Below, one piece after another: positions 24,133 to 32,469 of a stretch of DNA of 64,000 nt (position 1 is the stretch's first letter; each line of letters begins with the position of its first letter). The translations under genes and the position numbers were made by a program. Where the stretch lies: positions 62,001 through 126,000 of the forward strand of contig NZ_BMDG01000006.1 of assembly GCF_014635665.1 (NCBI RefSeq), in the 5' to 3' direction. Under the pieces are notes generated by a model that searched no databases, had not been told where the DNA came from, and worked only from the letters and a program-made list of their open reading frames with translations. Origin of the DNA: Isoptericola cucumis (GTDB lineage: Bacteria > Actinomycetota > Actinomycetes > Actinomycetales > Cellulomonadaceae).

Positions 24133-25011
24133 ATGCAGGGCACGACGATCGGGTTCGTGGGGCTGGGGCCGATGGGAGCGCCGATGGCCCGGAACCTGCT
24201 GGGGGCGGGCTTCGACGTCGCGCTGTGGAACCGGACGGCGTCGAAGGCCCAGGCGGTCGCCGGCGACCATCCTCGCGCGACGGTCGCGACGACGCCGGCC
24301 GAAGCGGCGCGGCCGGTCGTCGTCGCGATGCTCCCGGACCTGCCGCAGGTGCGCGACGTCGTCGAGCGCGCCGACGGGCTGCGTGCGGGGTGGCGGGCAG
24401 CAGGGGTCGACGACCCGCTGCTGGTGGTCATGTCGACGGTGAGCCCGGTCGCGGTGCGGGAGTGGGCGCGCGATCTCGCGGCCGACGGCGTCCGGCTCGT
24501 GGACGCCCCGGTGAGCGGAGGCGTCGAGGGTGCCGCCGCGGGGACGTTGAGCATCATGGCCGGCGGGGCGGACGCGGACGTCGCGCTGCTGGGACCGGTC
24601 TTCGACGCGCTGGGCCGCACGGTGCGACACCTCGGCCCGGTGGGTGCGGGTTCCCTGACGAAGACGTGCAACCAGGTCGTCGTGGGCGGCACGCTCAACG
24701 CGCTGGCGGAGGCCGTGGCGATCGCCGAGGCCGGTGGGCTCGACCTCGAGGCGGTGCTCGACGTCCTCGGCGGCGGGCTGGCCGCGTCGCAGCTGCTCAC
24801 GGACAAGGCACGCCGCTACCTGACGGGCGACTTCACGCACGGTGCCGCGTGCCGCACGCAGCTCAAGGACCTGGAGTTCGGCATCGCGGCTGGCCGGGAA
24901 CTCGGCGTCGCCACCGGGGCGACCGAGGTGGCGCGCGACCGCTACCAGCAGATGGTGGACCGGGGCGACGCCGAGCTCGACCACAGCGCCGTGGTCCGCG
25001 TCGTCGTCTGA
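24133..25011 (+). CDS. NAD(P)-dependent beta-hydroxyacid dehydrogenase (3-hydroxyisobutyrate/tartronate semialdehyde type)
   Basis: A 292-residue oxidoreductase. N-terminal Rossmann motif GFVGLGPMGAPMARNL (residues 7-22), substrate loop DAPVSGGVEGAAAGTLSIM (124-142) and catalytic Lys177 in GSLTKTCNQ are present. WNRT at 32-35, with Arg34 after the second strand, suggests NADP preference. Tartronate semialdehyde reductase or 3-hydroxyisobutyrate dehydrogenase are possible; the sequence alone does not decide. ATG 24133 lies behind GGAGG. It stands alone, 88 nt before the DUF2235 gene. Confidence 0.9.
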   Translation: MQGTTIGFVGLGPMGAPMARNLLGAGFDVALWNRTASKAQAVAGDHPRATVATTPAEAARPVVVAMLPDLPQVRDVVERADGLRAGWRAAGVDDPLLVVMSTVSPVAVREWARDLAADGVRLVDAPVSGGVEGAAAGTLSIMAGGADADVALLGPVFDALGRTVRHLGPVGAGSLTKTCNQVVVGGTLNALAEAVAIAEAGGLDLEAVLDVLGGGLAASQLLTDKARRYLTGDFTHGAACRTQLKDLEFGIAAGRELGVATGATEVARDRYQQMVDRGDAELDHSAVVRVVV

Positions 25012-25099
25012 CCGCGGGTGTCGCCGACCGGACACGCGATCGCCCGCCCGCGTATCAGCCCAGCCCCGGGCACCTCTGTCGTTCATGGGGAGGAAGACC

Positions 25100-26407
25100 A
25101 TGAAGCGACTCGTGCTCTGCTGTGACGGCACCTGGAGCCATGCGGTGAACCCGCAGGTCTCCAACATCGTGAAGCTCGCCCGGTCGATGCCGATCGGCAC
25201 GACCCGCGGCGCGGACGGCGAGGACGTCGTCCAGCTGGTCCAGTACGTCGGGGGAGTGGGGGCACACGGGTACCTGCTGGACCGGCTCTTCGGGGGCGCG
25301 TTCGGCTACGGACTGACCCGCAACGTGATGGACGGCTACCGCTTCCTGGCCATGGCGTACGAGCCGGGCGACGAGATCGTCGTGCTCGGCTACTCCCGCG
25401 GGGCGTACACGGCCCGCAGCATCGTCGGCATGCTCTCGCAGGTCGGGCTGCTCGAGCCGGACGCCGTCGACGCCGGCCTGCTCTGCGAGGCGGAGCGGGT
25501 CTACCGGCTGCAGCCCCCGTCGCCGCGTCGGCTGGCGCGCGCGGCCCGCGTGGCGCGGACCGCCCGCCCCGGGTCGTGGCGGCACCGTCGCGCAGAGCGC
25601 GTGCTGGCCCGGGTGCGCGAGGTCGCGCAGGAGAAGACCACGTTCCACGACGAGCACGGTCGCACCGTCCCGGTCGACCTGCTCGGCGTCTTCGACACGG
25701 TGGGTGCGCTCGGGGTCCCCGGCCCGTCACGACGCAAGAGCCGCTTCCACGACGTCTCCCTCTCGCCGATCGTGCGCAGGGCTCGGCAGGCGCTCGCGAT
25801 CGACGAGCGGCGCATCACGTTCGCCCCGTGCCTGTGGAGCGTCCCCGAGGACGACCCGCCCGGTCGGGTGGCGCAGGTGTGGTTCCCGGGGACGCACGGC
25901 GACGTGGGGGGCGGCGGGGCCCGCTGCGGCCTGTCGGACCTGGCGCTGCAGTGGATGGCGGACGAGCTGCGCGACGCCGGCGTGGCGATCGACCCGCACC
26001 GGCTGTCCCGGCAGCTCTCGCCGCGCGCCCCGCTGGTGCTCGAGCAGGCCCCGCCGTGGCCGTTCCGGGCCCTGAACGCGGTGAAGCGGCTCATGCCCCG
26101 CTACGGGATCGTGGACGGCCGACTGGTCTTCCGGCAGGGGCTGCGCGTGCTGGCGCTGCCGTCGCCGACCGGGGCCTGGCGGGACGGCGTGCGCCTCGCC
26201 GACACGGTGCTGCGGTACGTGCTGCGCGACGCCTACGGCACGCTCGCCCCCAACCTCGGCTGGTGGATGGCCGAGGCCGGGGGCGTGGAGCGTGTGCCCG
26301 TCGAGCCGATCGCGGCGGCGCGGGCCGACCTGCGTCCGCTGGTCGCGGGCGACCGTGAGGTCAGCGCACCGGAGCGTAGTCCTCGAGCGCTGACGGCGGG
26401 TCGGTGA
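25100..26407 (+). CDS. DUF2235 alpha/beta-hydrolase (Tle1-like phospholipase fold)
   Basis: A 435-residue cytoplasmic hydrolase. It begins MKRLVLCCDGTW (the conserved CDGTW is at 8-12), has the nucleophile elbow GYSRGA (Ser99) and the later VWFPGTHGDVGGG stretch, all typical of DUF2235. The family includes type VI secretion phospholipase effectors (Tle1), but no secretion genes or immunity partner are here, so a housekeeping esterase or lipid role is likelier. ATG 25100 is preferred over ATG 25085 because GGGAGGAAG sits just before it. Its last 47 bp overlap the 3' end of the convergent symporter gene; the tail (about 420-435) looks non-conserved. Confidence 0.85.
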   Translation: MKRLVLCCDGTWSHAVNPQVSNIVKLARSMPIGTTRGADGEDVVQLVQYVGGVGAHGYLLDRLFGGAFGYGLTRNVMDGYRFLAMAYEPGDEIVVLGYSRGAYTARSIVGMLSQVGLLEPDAVDAGLLCEAERVYRLQPPSPRRLARAARVARTARPGSWRHRRAERVLARVREVAQEKTTFHDEHGRTVPVDLLGVFDTVGALGVPGPSRRKSRFHDVSLSPIVRRARQALAIDERRITFAPCLWSVPEDDPPGRVAQVWFPGTHGDVGGGGARCGLSDLALQWMADELRDAGVAIDPHRLSRQLSPRAPLVLEQAPPWPFRALNAVKRLMPRYGIVDGRLVFRQGLRVLALPSPTGAWRDGVRLADTVLRYVLRDAYGTLAPNLGWWMAEAGGVERVPVEPIAAARADLRPLVAGDREVSAPERSPRALTAGR

Positions 26408-27764
26408 GGTCGGGGTCCTTCGCCAGGTAGGCGTGGGTCTCGCGGGCGATGAGCCCCGACAGCAGGAGCAGGCCGATGAGGTTCGGCAGCGCCATGAGCC
26501 CGTTGAGGACGTCGGCCACGCCCCAGACCAGCTCGAGCTCCCAGACCGCGCCGACGAGGCACACCAGGGTGAAGATCGCCCGGTAGGGGAGAGAGACCTT
26601 GATGCCGAAGAGCGACGTGGCGCAGCGCTCGCCGTAGTACGCCCAGCCGATCACGGTGGACAGGGCGAAGAAGACGACGGCGATGGTCACCACGGCGCCG
26701 CCGATCTGGGCGAGCGGGCCGGAGGACATGGCCTCGGCGGTCATCGCGGCGCCCTCCTTGCCAGACGTCCACGCGCCGGAGGTGATGATGACGAGGCCCG
26801 TGAACGACACGACGATGATGGTGTCGATGAACGTCTGGGTCATCGACACGAGCCCCTGGCGCACCGGGTGCACGCTCTTGGCCGCCGCCGCGACGATCGC
26901 GGCCGAACCGAGCCCGGACTCGTTGGAGAACAGGCCGCGCGCGACGCCGAACTGCAGCGCCATCGCCACGGTCGAGCCCACGAACCCGCCCGTCGCGGCG
27001 GTGCCGGTGAACGCGTCGGTGAAGATGAGCGCGAAGGCGTCGGGGATGGCGGTGACGTTGGCCCCCAGGACGACGAGGCCCGCGAGCACGTAGAACAGGA
27101 TCATCGTGGGCACGAACGATGCGGTGACGTTGCCGATCCGCTTGATGCCGCCGATCAGCACCACGCCGACGAACACCACGATCACGATGCCGGAGGCCAG
27201 CGGCGGAATGCCGAAGGTGTCGTCCATCGACTGCGCGATGGTGTTGGTCTGGGTCATGTTGCCGATGCCGAACGCGGCCAGGGCGGCGAAGATCGCGAAC
27301 GCGACGGCGAGGACCTTGCCGAACGGCCCCTTGATCCCGCGCTTGAGGTACTCCTGCGGCCCGCCGCGCTGCTCGCCGTTCTCGTCGACGACGCGGAACT
27401 TCGACCCGAGGAAGGACTCGGAGTACTTCGAGGCCATGCCCACGAGGCCGGTGACCCACATCCAGAACAGGGCGCCCGGGCCACCGAGGCCGATCGCCGT
27501 CGCGACACCCGCGATGTTGCCGACGCCGACGGTGGCGGCGAGCGCCGTGGTGAGCGCCTGGTAGTGCGAGATGTCGCCGGGCGCGTCGCCGGCCTCCTTG
27601 CGCTTGAGCAGGCCAAGACGCAGGGCCGCGCCGAGCTTGCGGAACTGCAGCCCGTGGAGGCGGATGGTCAGGAACAGGCCGGTGCCCAGCAGCAGGGGGA
27701 TGAGGAGGAACGGCCCCCAGACGAAGGAGCTGGCGGCGGCGACAGCGTCGGCGAAGGAATCCAC
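26361..27764 (-). CDS. Alanine or glycine:sodium symporter (AGCS family)
   Basis: A 467-residue transporter with about 11 membrane segments. Family motifs are GTGLFLTIRLHGLQF, the AATVGVGNIAGVATAIGLGGPGALFWMW block and FGVARGLFSNESGLGSAAI. AGCS proteins take up alanine/glycine with sodium. GTG at 27762-27764 is chosen to match the usual N-terminus (FxWGPxLLxLLLGTGLFLT), but other in-frame GTGs lie just upstream and none has a clear ribosome site. Its upstream region is shared with the operator region of the divergent RHH gene. The 3' end overlaps the DUF2235 gene without a terminator. Confidence 0.9.
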   Translation of the reverse strand: MDSFADAVAAASSFVWGPFLLIPLLLGTGLFLTIRLHGLQFRKLGAALRLGLLKRKEAGDAPGDISHYQALTTALAATVGVGNIAGVATAIGLGGPGALFWMWVTGLVGMASKYSESFLGSKFRVVDENGEQRGGPQEYLKRGIKGPFGKVLAVAFAIFAALAAFGIGNMTQTNTIAQSMDDTFGIPPLASGIVIVVFVGVVLIGGIKRIGNVTASFVPTMILFYVLAGLVVLGANVTAIPDAFALIFTDAFTGTAATGGFVGSTVAMALQFGVARGLFSNESGLGSAAIVAAAAKSVHPVRQGLVSMTQTFIDTIIVVSFTGLVIITSGAWTSGKEGAAMTAEAMSSGPLAQIGGAVVTIAVVFFALSTVIGWAYYGERCATSLFGIKVSLPYRAIFTLVCLVGAVWELELVWGVADVLNGLMALPNLIGLLLLSGLIARETHAYLAKDPDLTDPPSALEDYAPVR

Positions 27765-27847
27765 GCAGCGCACCGTACATCGGTGACTCAGGACACATGC
27801 AAGCGCAACCACGTCGCGGCCCGTCACGGCACGCCCTGAGAGCCGGG

Positions 27848-27919
27848 TGACGCCACTCTGACATCAATTTGACGTCAACCTCTTGCGTTGACACCACACA
27901 TGGTGTCATAGTGGCGTCA
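27848..27919. promoter_or_regulatory. Array of six TGAC(G/A)(C/T)CA half-sites before the RHH gene
   Basis: Half-sites TGACGCCA (27848), TGACATCA (27859) and TGACGTCA (27870) follow each other at 11-bp steps. TGACACCA (27889) and the inverted TGGTGTCA (27901) and TGGCGTCA (27912) come next. The outer pair TGACGCCACT/AGTGGCGTCA and the inner pair TGACACCA/TGGTGTCA are perfect inverted repeats. This looks like an operator for cooperative dimers one helical turn apart, most likely autoregulation by the adjacent RHH protein, and it overlaps the start codon. -35-like TTGACG and TTGACA hexamers are embedded in it. Confidence 0.8.
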
Positions 27920-28452
27920 TGGACCTGACCCGATACGTCGACAACCTCCAGCAGCAGCTGGCCACCGCCGCGGCCGCGGGGGGAGAGGACGCCCGCGAGC
28001 TCGCCGGCCGGCTGACCGCTCCGCTCGACACCGCCGCGCGCCTCGTCCTGCTCGAGGCGCTCTCCGACGCCGCCGGTGAGATCTCCGCCGAGCTCGCACC
28101 GGGCTCGGTCGACGTCCGGCTGCGTGGCGGCGCCCCGGAGTTCGTCGTGGCGGCACCGAGAGCAGGCGCCACGGAGCCCGTCCCCGTGACCCTGCCGGTC
28201 AGCGACGCCTCGGCGCAGGCGGCCCTGTCGGCCGCCGACGTCGAGAGCGGCGCCACCACCCGCACCACGCTGCGGCTTCCCGAGCACCTCAAGACGAAGG
28301 CGGAGGCCGCCGCGGCCCGCGACGGCGTCTCGGTCAACACCTGGCTCGTGCGTGCGGTCGCGGCGGCGCTGGAGCAGCCCACCGGGCGCCCCGCCGCGCA
28401 GAGCCGGCCGGACCAGCGGGGCAGCGGCCGCGTCACCGGCTGGGTGCGCTGA
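27919..28452 (+). CDS. Ribbon-helix-helix (HicB/Arc-like) transcriptional regulator
   Basis: A 177-residue protein. Residues 113-151 (TTRTTLRLPEHLKTKAEAA...GVSVNTWLVRAVAAALE) form a ribbon-helix-helix DNA-binding domain of HicB/Arc type. The N-terminal 110 residues hold a predicted helical segment and a short beta part without a known name. No toxin gene accompanies it, so it is better seen as an operon regulator than an antitoxin. ATG 27919 lies inside the operator array, and half-sites recur before the next gene, so it probably represses itself and the DUF4097-ABC genes. The C-terminal 25 residues are basic and disordered. Confidence 0.8.
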   Translation: MDLTRYVDNLQQQLATAAAAGGEDARELAGRLTAPLDTAARLVLLEALSDAAGEISAELAPGSVDVRLRGGAPEFVVAAPRAGATEPVPVTLPVSDASAQAALSAADVESGATTRTTLRLPEHLKTKAEAAAARDGVSVNTWLVRAVAAALEQPTGRPAAQSRPDQRGSGRVTGWVR

Positions 28453-28476
28453 CCGCGCCCCCGCCCCCCGATCACC

Positions 28477-28495
28477 TGACATCACCCCGACACCA
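28477..28495 (+). promoter_or_regulatory. Secondary operator half-sites before DUF4097 gene
   Basis: TGACATCA (28477-28484) and CGACACCA (28488-28495) lie 11 bp apart, matching the half-sites and spacing of the array at 27848-27919. They fall in the 54-nt gap between the RHH and DUF4097 genes. Confidence 0.65.
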
Positions 28496-28506
28496 CGGAG
28501 CTCACC

Positions 28507-29346
28507 ATGCCTACCTTTTCCGCCCCCCACCCCGTCCCGATCGTCGTGGACGTCCCCTTCGGCAACCTGCACCTCGTCGCCTCCGAGCGTGACGACGTCG
28601 TCGTCACCGTCCTGCCCTCCGGCACGAAGTCCGGCAGCGTCCGCGCCGCCGAGGAGATCCAGGTCGGGCGCGACGGCGACGCGGTCACCATCACGTATCC
28701 GGGATCGTGGAAGCAGTTCGTCCTGCCCTTCGCGGCCGGCACCGCGGACATCACGGTCGAGCTGCCCCTCGGCTCCGACGTGCGGGGCAAGACCGGCTCG
28801 CTCTACGCCGAGGGCGCGCTGGGTGCCGTCGACATGACGCTCTCCGCCGGGAACGCCCGGCTGGAGGAGGTCGGCCGGCTCGGCCTCAAGGTCTCCGCCG
28901 GCTCGGTCGAGGTCCGCCGTGCCGTCGGCGCCACCGACGTCAAGGTGAGCGCCGGTTCGGTGCGCATCGAGGAGGCCGCGGGCGACGGCACGGTCCGCGC
29001 CAGCAGCGGCACCACGACCCTGGGCACCGTCACCGGCACCCTCGAGGTGCACGGGGCGCACGGCGACATCGCGGTGGACCGGGTGCGCGGCACCCTCACC
29101 GTGAAGTCCGCGCACGCCGGGATCCGGGTCGGCAGCCTCGAGTCCGGCAGCGCCACCCTCACCACGTCGTACGGCTCCATCGACGTCGGCGTGCCCGAGG
29201 GCACCGCCGCGTTCCTCGACATCGCGTCGGAGCACGGCGCCGTCCGCAACCAGCTGACCCCCACCGACGGCCCCATCGACGACGAGGCCACCGCGGAGAT
29301 CCACGCCAGCACCGGCTACGGCGACGTCGTCGTACGCCGCCCCTGA
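28507..29346 (+). CDS. DUF4097 beta-repeat protein
   Basis: A 279-residue protein made of short beta-strand repeats with alternating Gly/Ser/Val (KVSAGSVEVRRAVGATDVKVSAGSVRIEE). This is the DUF4097/DUF2807 beta-solenoid pattern. No signal peptide is visible, so it is presumably cytoplasmic or membrane-associated through partners. It sits between an RHH regulator and a DrrAB-like exporter, an order in which the family often occurs in Actinobacteria, but its role is unknown; sensing of envelope or drug stress is a guess. ATG 28507 has GGAG upstream. Confidence 0.85.
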   Translation: MPTFSAPHPVPIVVDVPFGNLHLVASERDDVVVTVLPSGTKSGSVRAAEEIQVGRDGDAVTITYPGSWKQFVLPFAAGTADITVELPLGSDVRGKTGSLYAEGALGAVDMTLSAGNARLEEVGRLGLKVSAGSVEVRRAVGATDVKVSAGSVRIEEAAGDGTVRASSGTTTLGTVTGTLEVHGAHGDIAVDRVRGTLTVKSAHAGIRVGSLESGSATLTTSYGSIDVGVPEGTAAFLDIASEHGAVRNQLTPTDGPIDDEATAEIHASTGYGDVVVRRP

Positions 29347-29372
29347 GAAGAATCCGTCAGAGGAGAACAGAC

Positions 29373-30161
29373 ATGACCACCGACCAGGCCCGCGGACCCG
29401 AGATCCGCGTCCAGGGCGTCCGGAAGTCGTTCGGCGAGCTTCAGGTGCTGCGCGGCGTCGACTTCGACGTGGCCGCAGGCAGCATCTTCGCGCTGCTCGG
29501 CTCGAACGGCGCCGGCAAGACCACGCTGGTGAAGATCCTGTCGACGCTGCTGAAGGCCGACGAGGGCACCGCCACGGTCCACGGCTTCGACGTCGCGGCG
29601 ACGCCCGGAGACGTCCGCGAGTCCATCAGCCTCACCGGGCAGTTCGCCGCGGTCGACGAGGTCCTCACCGGGCGGGAGAACCTGGTGCTCGTCGCCAGGT
29701 TGCGCCACATGAAGGACCCGGGCGCCGTCGCTGACGAGCTGCTGGCACGCTTCTCGCTCACGGAGGCCGGCGGGCGCCGGGCCGGGACCTACTCCGGCGG
29801 CATGCGCCGTCGCCTCGACATCTCGATGAGCCTCATCGGCGACCCGCCGATCATCTTCCTCGACGAGCCCACCACCGGCCTCGACCCGCAGGCGCGGGTC
29901 GAGGTGTGGGAGACCGTCAAGAAGCTGGCTCAGGGCGGCACCACCGTGCTGCTCACCACGCAGTACCTCGACGAGGCCGAGCAGCTCGCCGACCGGATCG
30001 CCATCCTGCACGAGGGAACGATCATCCAGAACGGCACCCTCGCCGAGCTCAAGCAGCTCCTCCCGCCCGCCAAGGTCGAGTACGTCGAGAAGCAGCCGTC
30101 CCTCGAGGACGTCTTCCTCTCGCTCGTCGGTGCGACCGGTATCGAGAAGGAATCCCGATGA
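29373..30161 (+). CDS. ABC exporter ATP-binding protein (DrrA-like)
   Basis: A 262-residue ATPase. Walker A GSNGAGKTT (43-51), signature YSGGMRRRLD (140-149), Walker B IIFLDEPTTGLDP (160-172) and a C-terminal YVEKQPSLEDVFLSLVG tail of the daunorubicin-resistance type are present. It would energize the following permease for export of a hydrophobic compound or lipid. AGAGGAG lies before ATG 29373. Its stop overlaps the permease ATG (ATGA). Confidence 0.93.
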   Translation: MTTDQARGPEIRVQGVRKSFGELQVLRGVDFDVAAGSIFALLGSNGAGKTTLVKILSTLLKADEGTATVHGFDVAATPGDVRESISLTGQFAAVDEVLTGRENLVLVARLRHMKDPGAVADELLARFSLTEAGGRRAGTYSGGMRRRLDISMSLIGDPPIIFLDEPTTGLDPQARVEVWETVKKLAQGGTTVLLTTQYLDEAEQLADRIAILHEGTIIQNGTLAELKQLLPPAKVEYVEKQPSLEDVFLSLVGATGIEKESR

Positions 30162-30922
30162 CCACCCACGCTCTCGCCGACACTCGTACCCTCACCGGCC
30201 GGTCGCTGCGCCACATCCTGCGGAGCCCGGACACCATCATCACCACCGCGGTCACGCCGATCGCGCTGATGCTCATCTTCGTCTACGTCTTCGGCGGCGC
30301 CATCAACACCGGGACCGGCGACTCGTACATCAACTACATGCTGCCCGGCATCCTGCTGATCACCGTGGCGTCCGGCATCGCGTACACCGCGTACCGGCTG
30401 TTCCTCGACATGCAGGGCGGCATCTTCGAGCGGTTCCAGTCGATGCCGATCGCGCGGTCGAGCGTGCTGTGGGGGCACGTGCTCACGTCCCTCATCTCGA
30501 ACCTGGTCTCGGTCGCCATCGTCATCGCGGTCGCGTTCGCCATGGGCTTCCGCACGGGGGCGTCCTTCGGTGCCTGGCTCGCCGTGGCCGGCATCATGAC
30601 CCTGTTCACCCTCGCCCTGACCTGGCTCGCCGTGATCGCCGGGCTCTCGGCGAAGACCGTGGACGGCGCGAGCGCCTTCAGCTACCCGCTGATCTTCCTG
30701 CCGTTCATCAGCTCGGCCTTCGTGCCCACGGACACGATGCCCGGCCCGGTCGCCTGGTTCGCCGAGAACCAGCCCGTGACGTCCATCGTCAACTCCATCC
30801 GGGCCCTGTTCGCCGAGCAGCCCGTCGGCGACGACATCTGGATCGCCCTCGCCTGGCTGGTCGGCATCTTCGTCGCCGCCTACGCCTTCGCCGTCGCCGC
30901 CTACCGCCGCAGGATCAGCTGA
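30158..30922 (+). CDS. ABC-2 type exporter permease (DrrB-like)
   Basis: A 254-residue membrane protein with six hydrophobic segments (first about 31-49, IITTAVTPIALMLIFVYVF). The ABC-2 features are MLPGILLITVASG and FERFQSMPIARSSVLWGHVL, the amphipathic coupling region. It is translationally coupled to the ATPase and completes the RHH-DUF4097-DrrAB operon. The exported compound is unknown. A strong terminator stands 40 nt downstream. Confidence 0.92.
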   Translation: MTTHALADTRTLTGRSLRHILRSPDTIITTAVTPIALMLIFVYVFGGAINTGTGDSYINYMLPGILLITVASGIAYTAYRLFLDMQGGIFERFQSMPIARSSVLWGHVLTSLISNLVSVAIVIAVAFAMGFRTGASFGAWLAVAGIMTLFTLALTWLAVIAGLSAKTVDGASAFSYPLIFLPFISSAFVPTDTMPGPVAWFAENQPVTSIVNSIRALFAEQPVGDDIWIALAWLVGIFVAAYAFAVAAYRRRIS

Positions 30923-30961
30923 CCGACGCCGGGCGGGCGACACGTCCGAGGAACCGCGCAT

Positions 30962-30994
30962 CGAGCCCGTCGAGATCCGATCTCGACGGGCTCG
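30962..30994. terminator. Bidirectional terminator between exporter operon and uspA
   Basis: A perfect 15-bp stem (CGAGCCCGTCGAGAT at 30962-30976, complement at 30980-30994) with a 3-nt loop between convergent genes. No U tract follows. Confidence 0.8.
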
Positions 30995-30999
30995 GCGCG

Positions 31000-31389
31000 T
31001 CAGGAGTCGTACGCGTCCTTGACCACCAGGACGGGCACGGGGGAGTCGAGCAGCACGCGCTGCGTGGTGGTGCCCATGAGGAAGGTGCCGGCGCTGGACC
31101 GCTTGCGGGAGCCGATCACGACCAGCGACGCGCCGGACGCCTCGGTCGCGTCGAGGATGGCGTCGGCGGGCTCGGCGCCCGTGCTGCGGCGCGTCACGGG
31201 CTGGACGTCGACGCCCTCGGGCGCGGCGTCCAGGAGCGCGGCCAGCGACCGCGCGGCGTCGTCCGCGCCGTCGGGCGGCGCCAGGTTCACCACGTGCAGC
31301 GGGAGCCGCCGTCGGGCTGCCTCGGAGATCGCCGTCCGGACGGCCGCCTCGCCGTGCGGCGACGGGTTGTAGGCCACGAGCACCGTCAT
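31000..31389 (-). CDS. Universal stress protein (UspA family)
   Basis: A 129-residue single-domain Usp. The ATP-binding pattern G-x2-G-x9-G-(S/T) is recognisable in altered form (IGSRKRSSAGTFLMGTTTQRVLLDSPVPVLVV). It starts MTVLVAYNPSPHGEAAVRTA at ATG 31387-31389. GAGAGT lies 6 nt before the start on the coding strand, so the mRNA may be leaderless. Ligand binding and the stress that induces it are unknown. Confidence 0.88.
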   Translation of the reverse strand: MTVLVAYNPSPHGEAAVRTAISEAARRRLPLHVVNLAPPDGADDAARSLAALLDAAPEGVDVQPVTRRSTGAEPADAILDATEASGASLVVIGSRKRSSAGTFLMGTTTQRVLLDSPVPVLVVKDAYDS

Positions 31390-31467
31390 GGGCACACTCT
31401 CGCACATCGGGAACCGTCGGAGGGCCCCGGGCGTTGAGACAGCCAGCCGACGAAGGAGCAGCTCGCG

Positions 31468-31848
31468 ATGCAGTGTCCGCACGATCAGTCCGTCCTGGTG
31501 ATGACCGAGCGCAAGGGGGTCGAGATCGACTACTGCCCCCAGTGTCGTGGGGTGTGGCTCGACCGGGGTGAGCTCGACAAGATCATCGACCGGTCGATGG
31601 AGGCGGAGATCGCCGCCGAGGCCGGCAGCCCCCTGCGGCCCGCCGAGCCCGCCGCCTACGGCGCGGGGGCTCCGGCCGGCGCGCGGTACGACGACCGCGG
31701 CCCCGACCCGCGCGGGTACGACCCGCGGTACGACGACCGGCGCCGGGACGACCGGCGTCGTGACGACCGCGGGTACGACCCGCGCCGCGACGAGTACCGC
31801 CGCAAGAAGAAGAAGGAGTCCTTCCTGGGCGACCTCTTCGACTTCTGA
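31468..31848 (+). CDS. TFIIB-type zinc-ribbon protein
   Basis: A 126-residue protein. Residues 1-42 form a zinc ribbon (MQCPHDQ..., CPQCRGVWLDRGELDKII) as in the small zf-TFIIB family. Residues 65-115 are a disordered Arg/Asp/Tyr-rich segment (YDDRRRDDRRRDDRGYDPRR) made of near-repeats. The end (KKKKESFLGDLFDF) is conserved in this family. Function is not established. The gene is divergent from uspA with a 78-nt gap; AAGGAGCAG precedes ATG 31468. Confidence 0.85.
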   Translation: MQCPHDQSVLVMTERKGVEIDYCPQCRGVWLDRGELDKIIDRSMEAEIAAEAGSPLRPAEPAAYGAGAPAGARYDDRGPDPRGYDPRYDDRRRDDRRRDDRGYDPRRDEYRRKKKKESFLGDLFDF

Positions 31849-31929
31849 GCCCGGCTCTGCTGAGCCCTGCCCTGCTGAGCCCTGTTCTGCTGGGCCGTGC
31901 CCCGAGCGGCGCCCCGAGCGGCGCCCCGG

Positions 31930-32370
31930 TCAGGCCGCGAGCTGCTCGCGCACCTGGCGCTTCGCGCGCGTGAGCATGCCTGCCATGCCGTTGAGGCGCA
32001 GCGGGCTGACGGCTCGGGTGAGGCCGATCATCAGGGGGAAGTCCTCGGGCACGTCCAGCACCTGCTGCGTCGTCAGGCCCGACAGCCCCTGCGCCAGGAT
32101 CGACGCGAAGCCCCGGGTGGTCGGTGCCTCCTCGGGGGCCGACGCGTAGAAGTGCACGACCCCGTCGGTCACCTCGGCGAACGCCCGCACGGGCGACTGG
32201 CACTCCTCGACCCGCTCCAGCAGGCCCGGCGCGCTCTCGTAGCGCTCGGGCAGGGCCGGGAGCTCGCGCGAGAACTCCAGCAGCAGCTGCAGGCGCTCAC
32301 GCTCGGGCAGGTCGAGGAACTCCTCGCGGATCTCGGCGAGAGCGTCGGGCAGCGTGGGTGCGTCGGTCAT
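31930..32370 (-). CDS. sufE: SufE family cysteine-desulfurase activator / sulfur acceptor
   Basis: A 146-residue SufE homologue. Cys57 in EECQSPV is the sulfur-accepting residue (E. coli GCQSQV), and RGFASILAQGLSGLTTQQVL is the second conserved block. It takes persulfide sulfur from SufS for iron-sulfur cluster assembly. It lies 99 nt downstream of a rhodanese gene on the same strand, a pairing common in Actinobacteria, which suggests linked sulfur transfer. The gap contains a strong hairpin, so the two genes may be separately transcribed. Confidence 0.92.
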   Translation of the reverse strand: MTDAPTLPDALAEIREEFLDLPERERLQLLLEFSRELPALPERYESAPGLLERVEECQSPVRAFAEVTDGVVHFYASAPEEAPTTRGFASILAQGLSGLTTQQVLDVPEDFPLMIGLTRAVSPLRLNGMAGMLTRAKRQVREQLAA

Positions 32371-32401
32371 GGGTCCAGTCTCTCGCAGGGGCGGTGACAC
32401 G

Positions 32402-32443
32402 GGTCGAGCCTGTCGGGACCGCGGGGTCTCGACAGGCTCGACC
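32402..32443. terminator. Inverted repeat between rhodanese and sufE
   Basis: GGTCGAGCCTGTCG (32402-32415) and CGACAGGCTCGACC (32430-32443) are perfect complements with a 14-nt loop. It probably terminates the rhodanese transcript, or is a copy of a short dispersed palindrome. Confidence 0.65.
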
Positions 32444-32469
32444 GGTGGGGTGGTCGTGACCGGGGTCGG

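Noticed and set aside
27919-28452. Toxin-antitoxin system for the HicB-like gene
   Set aside because: No HicA-like or other toxin ORF lies on either side; the neighbours are a DUF4097 protein and an ABC exporter.
26233-29304. An open frame of about 1000 codons on the minus strand across the symporter, RHH and DUF4097 genes
   Set aside because: It is antisense to several well-supported genes, is Arg/Ala/Gly/Pro-rich and spans intergenic gaps; high GC produces such frames by chance.
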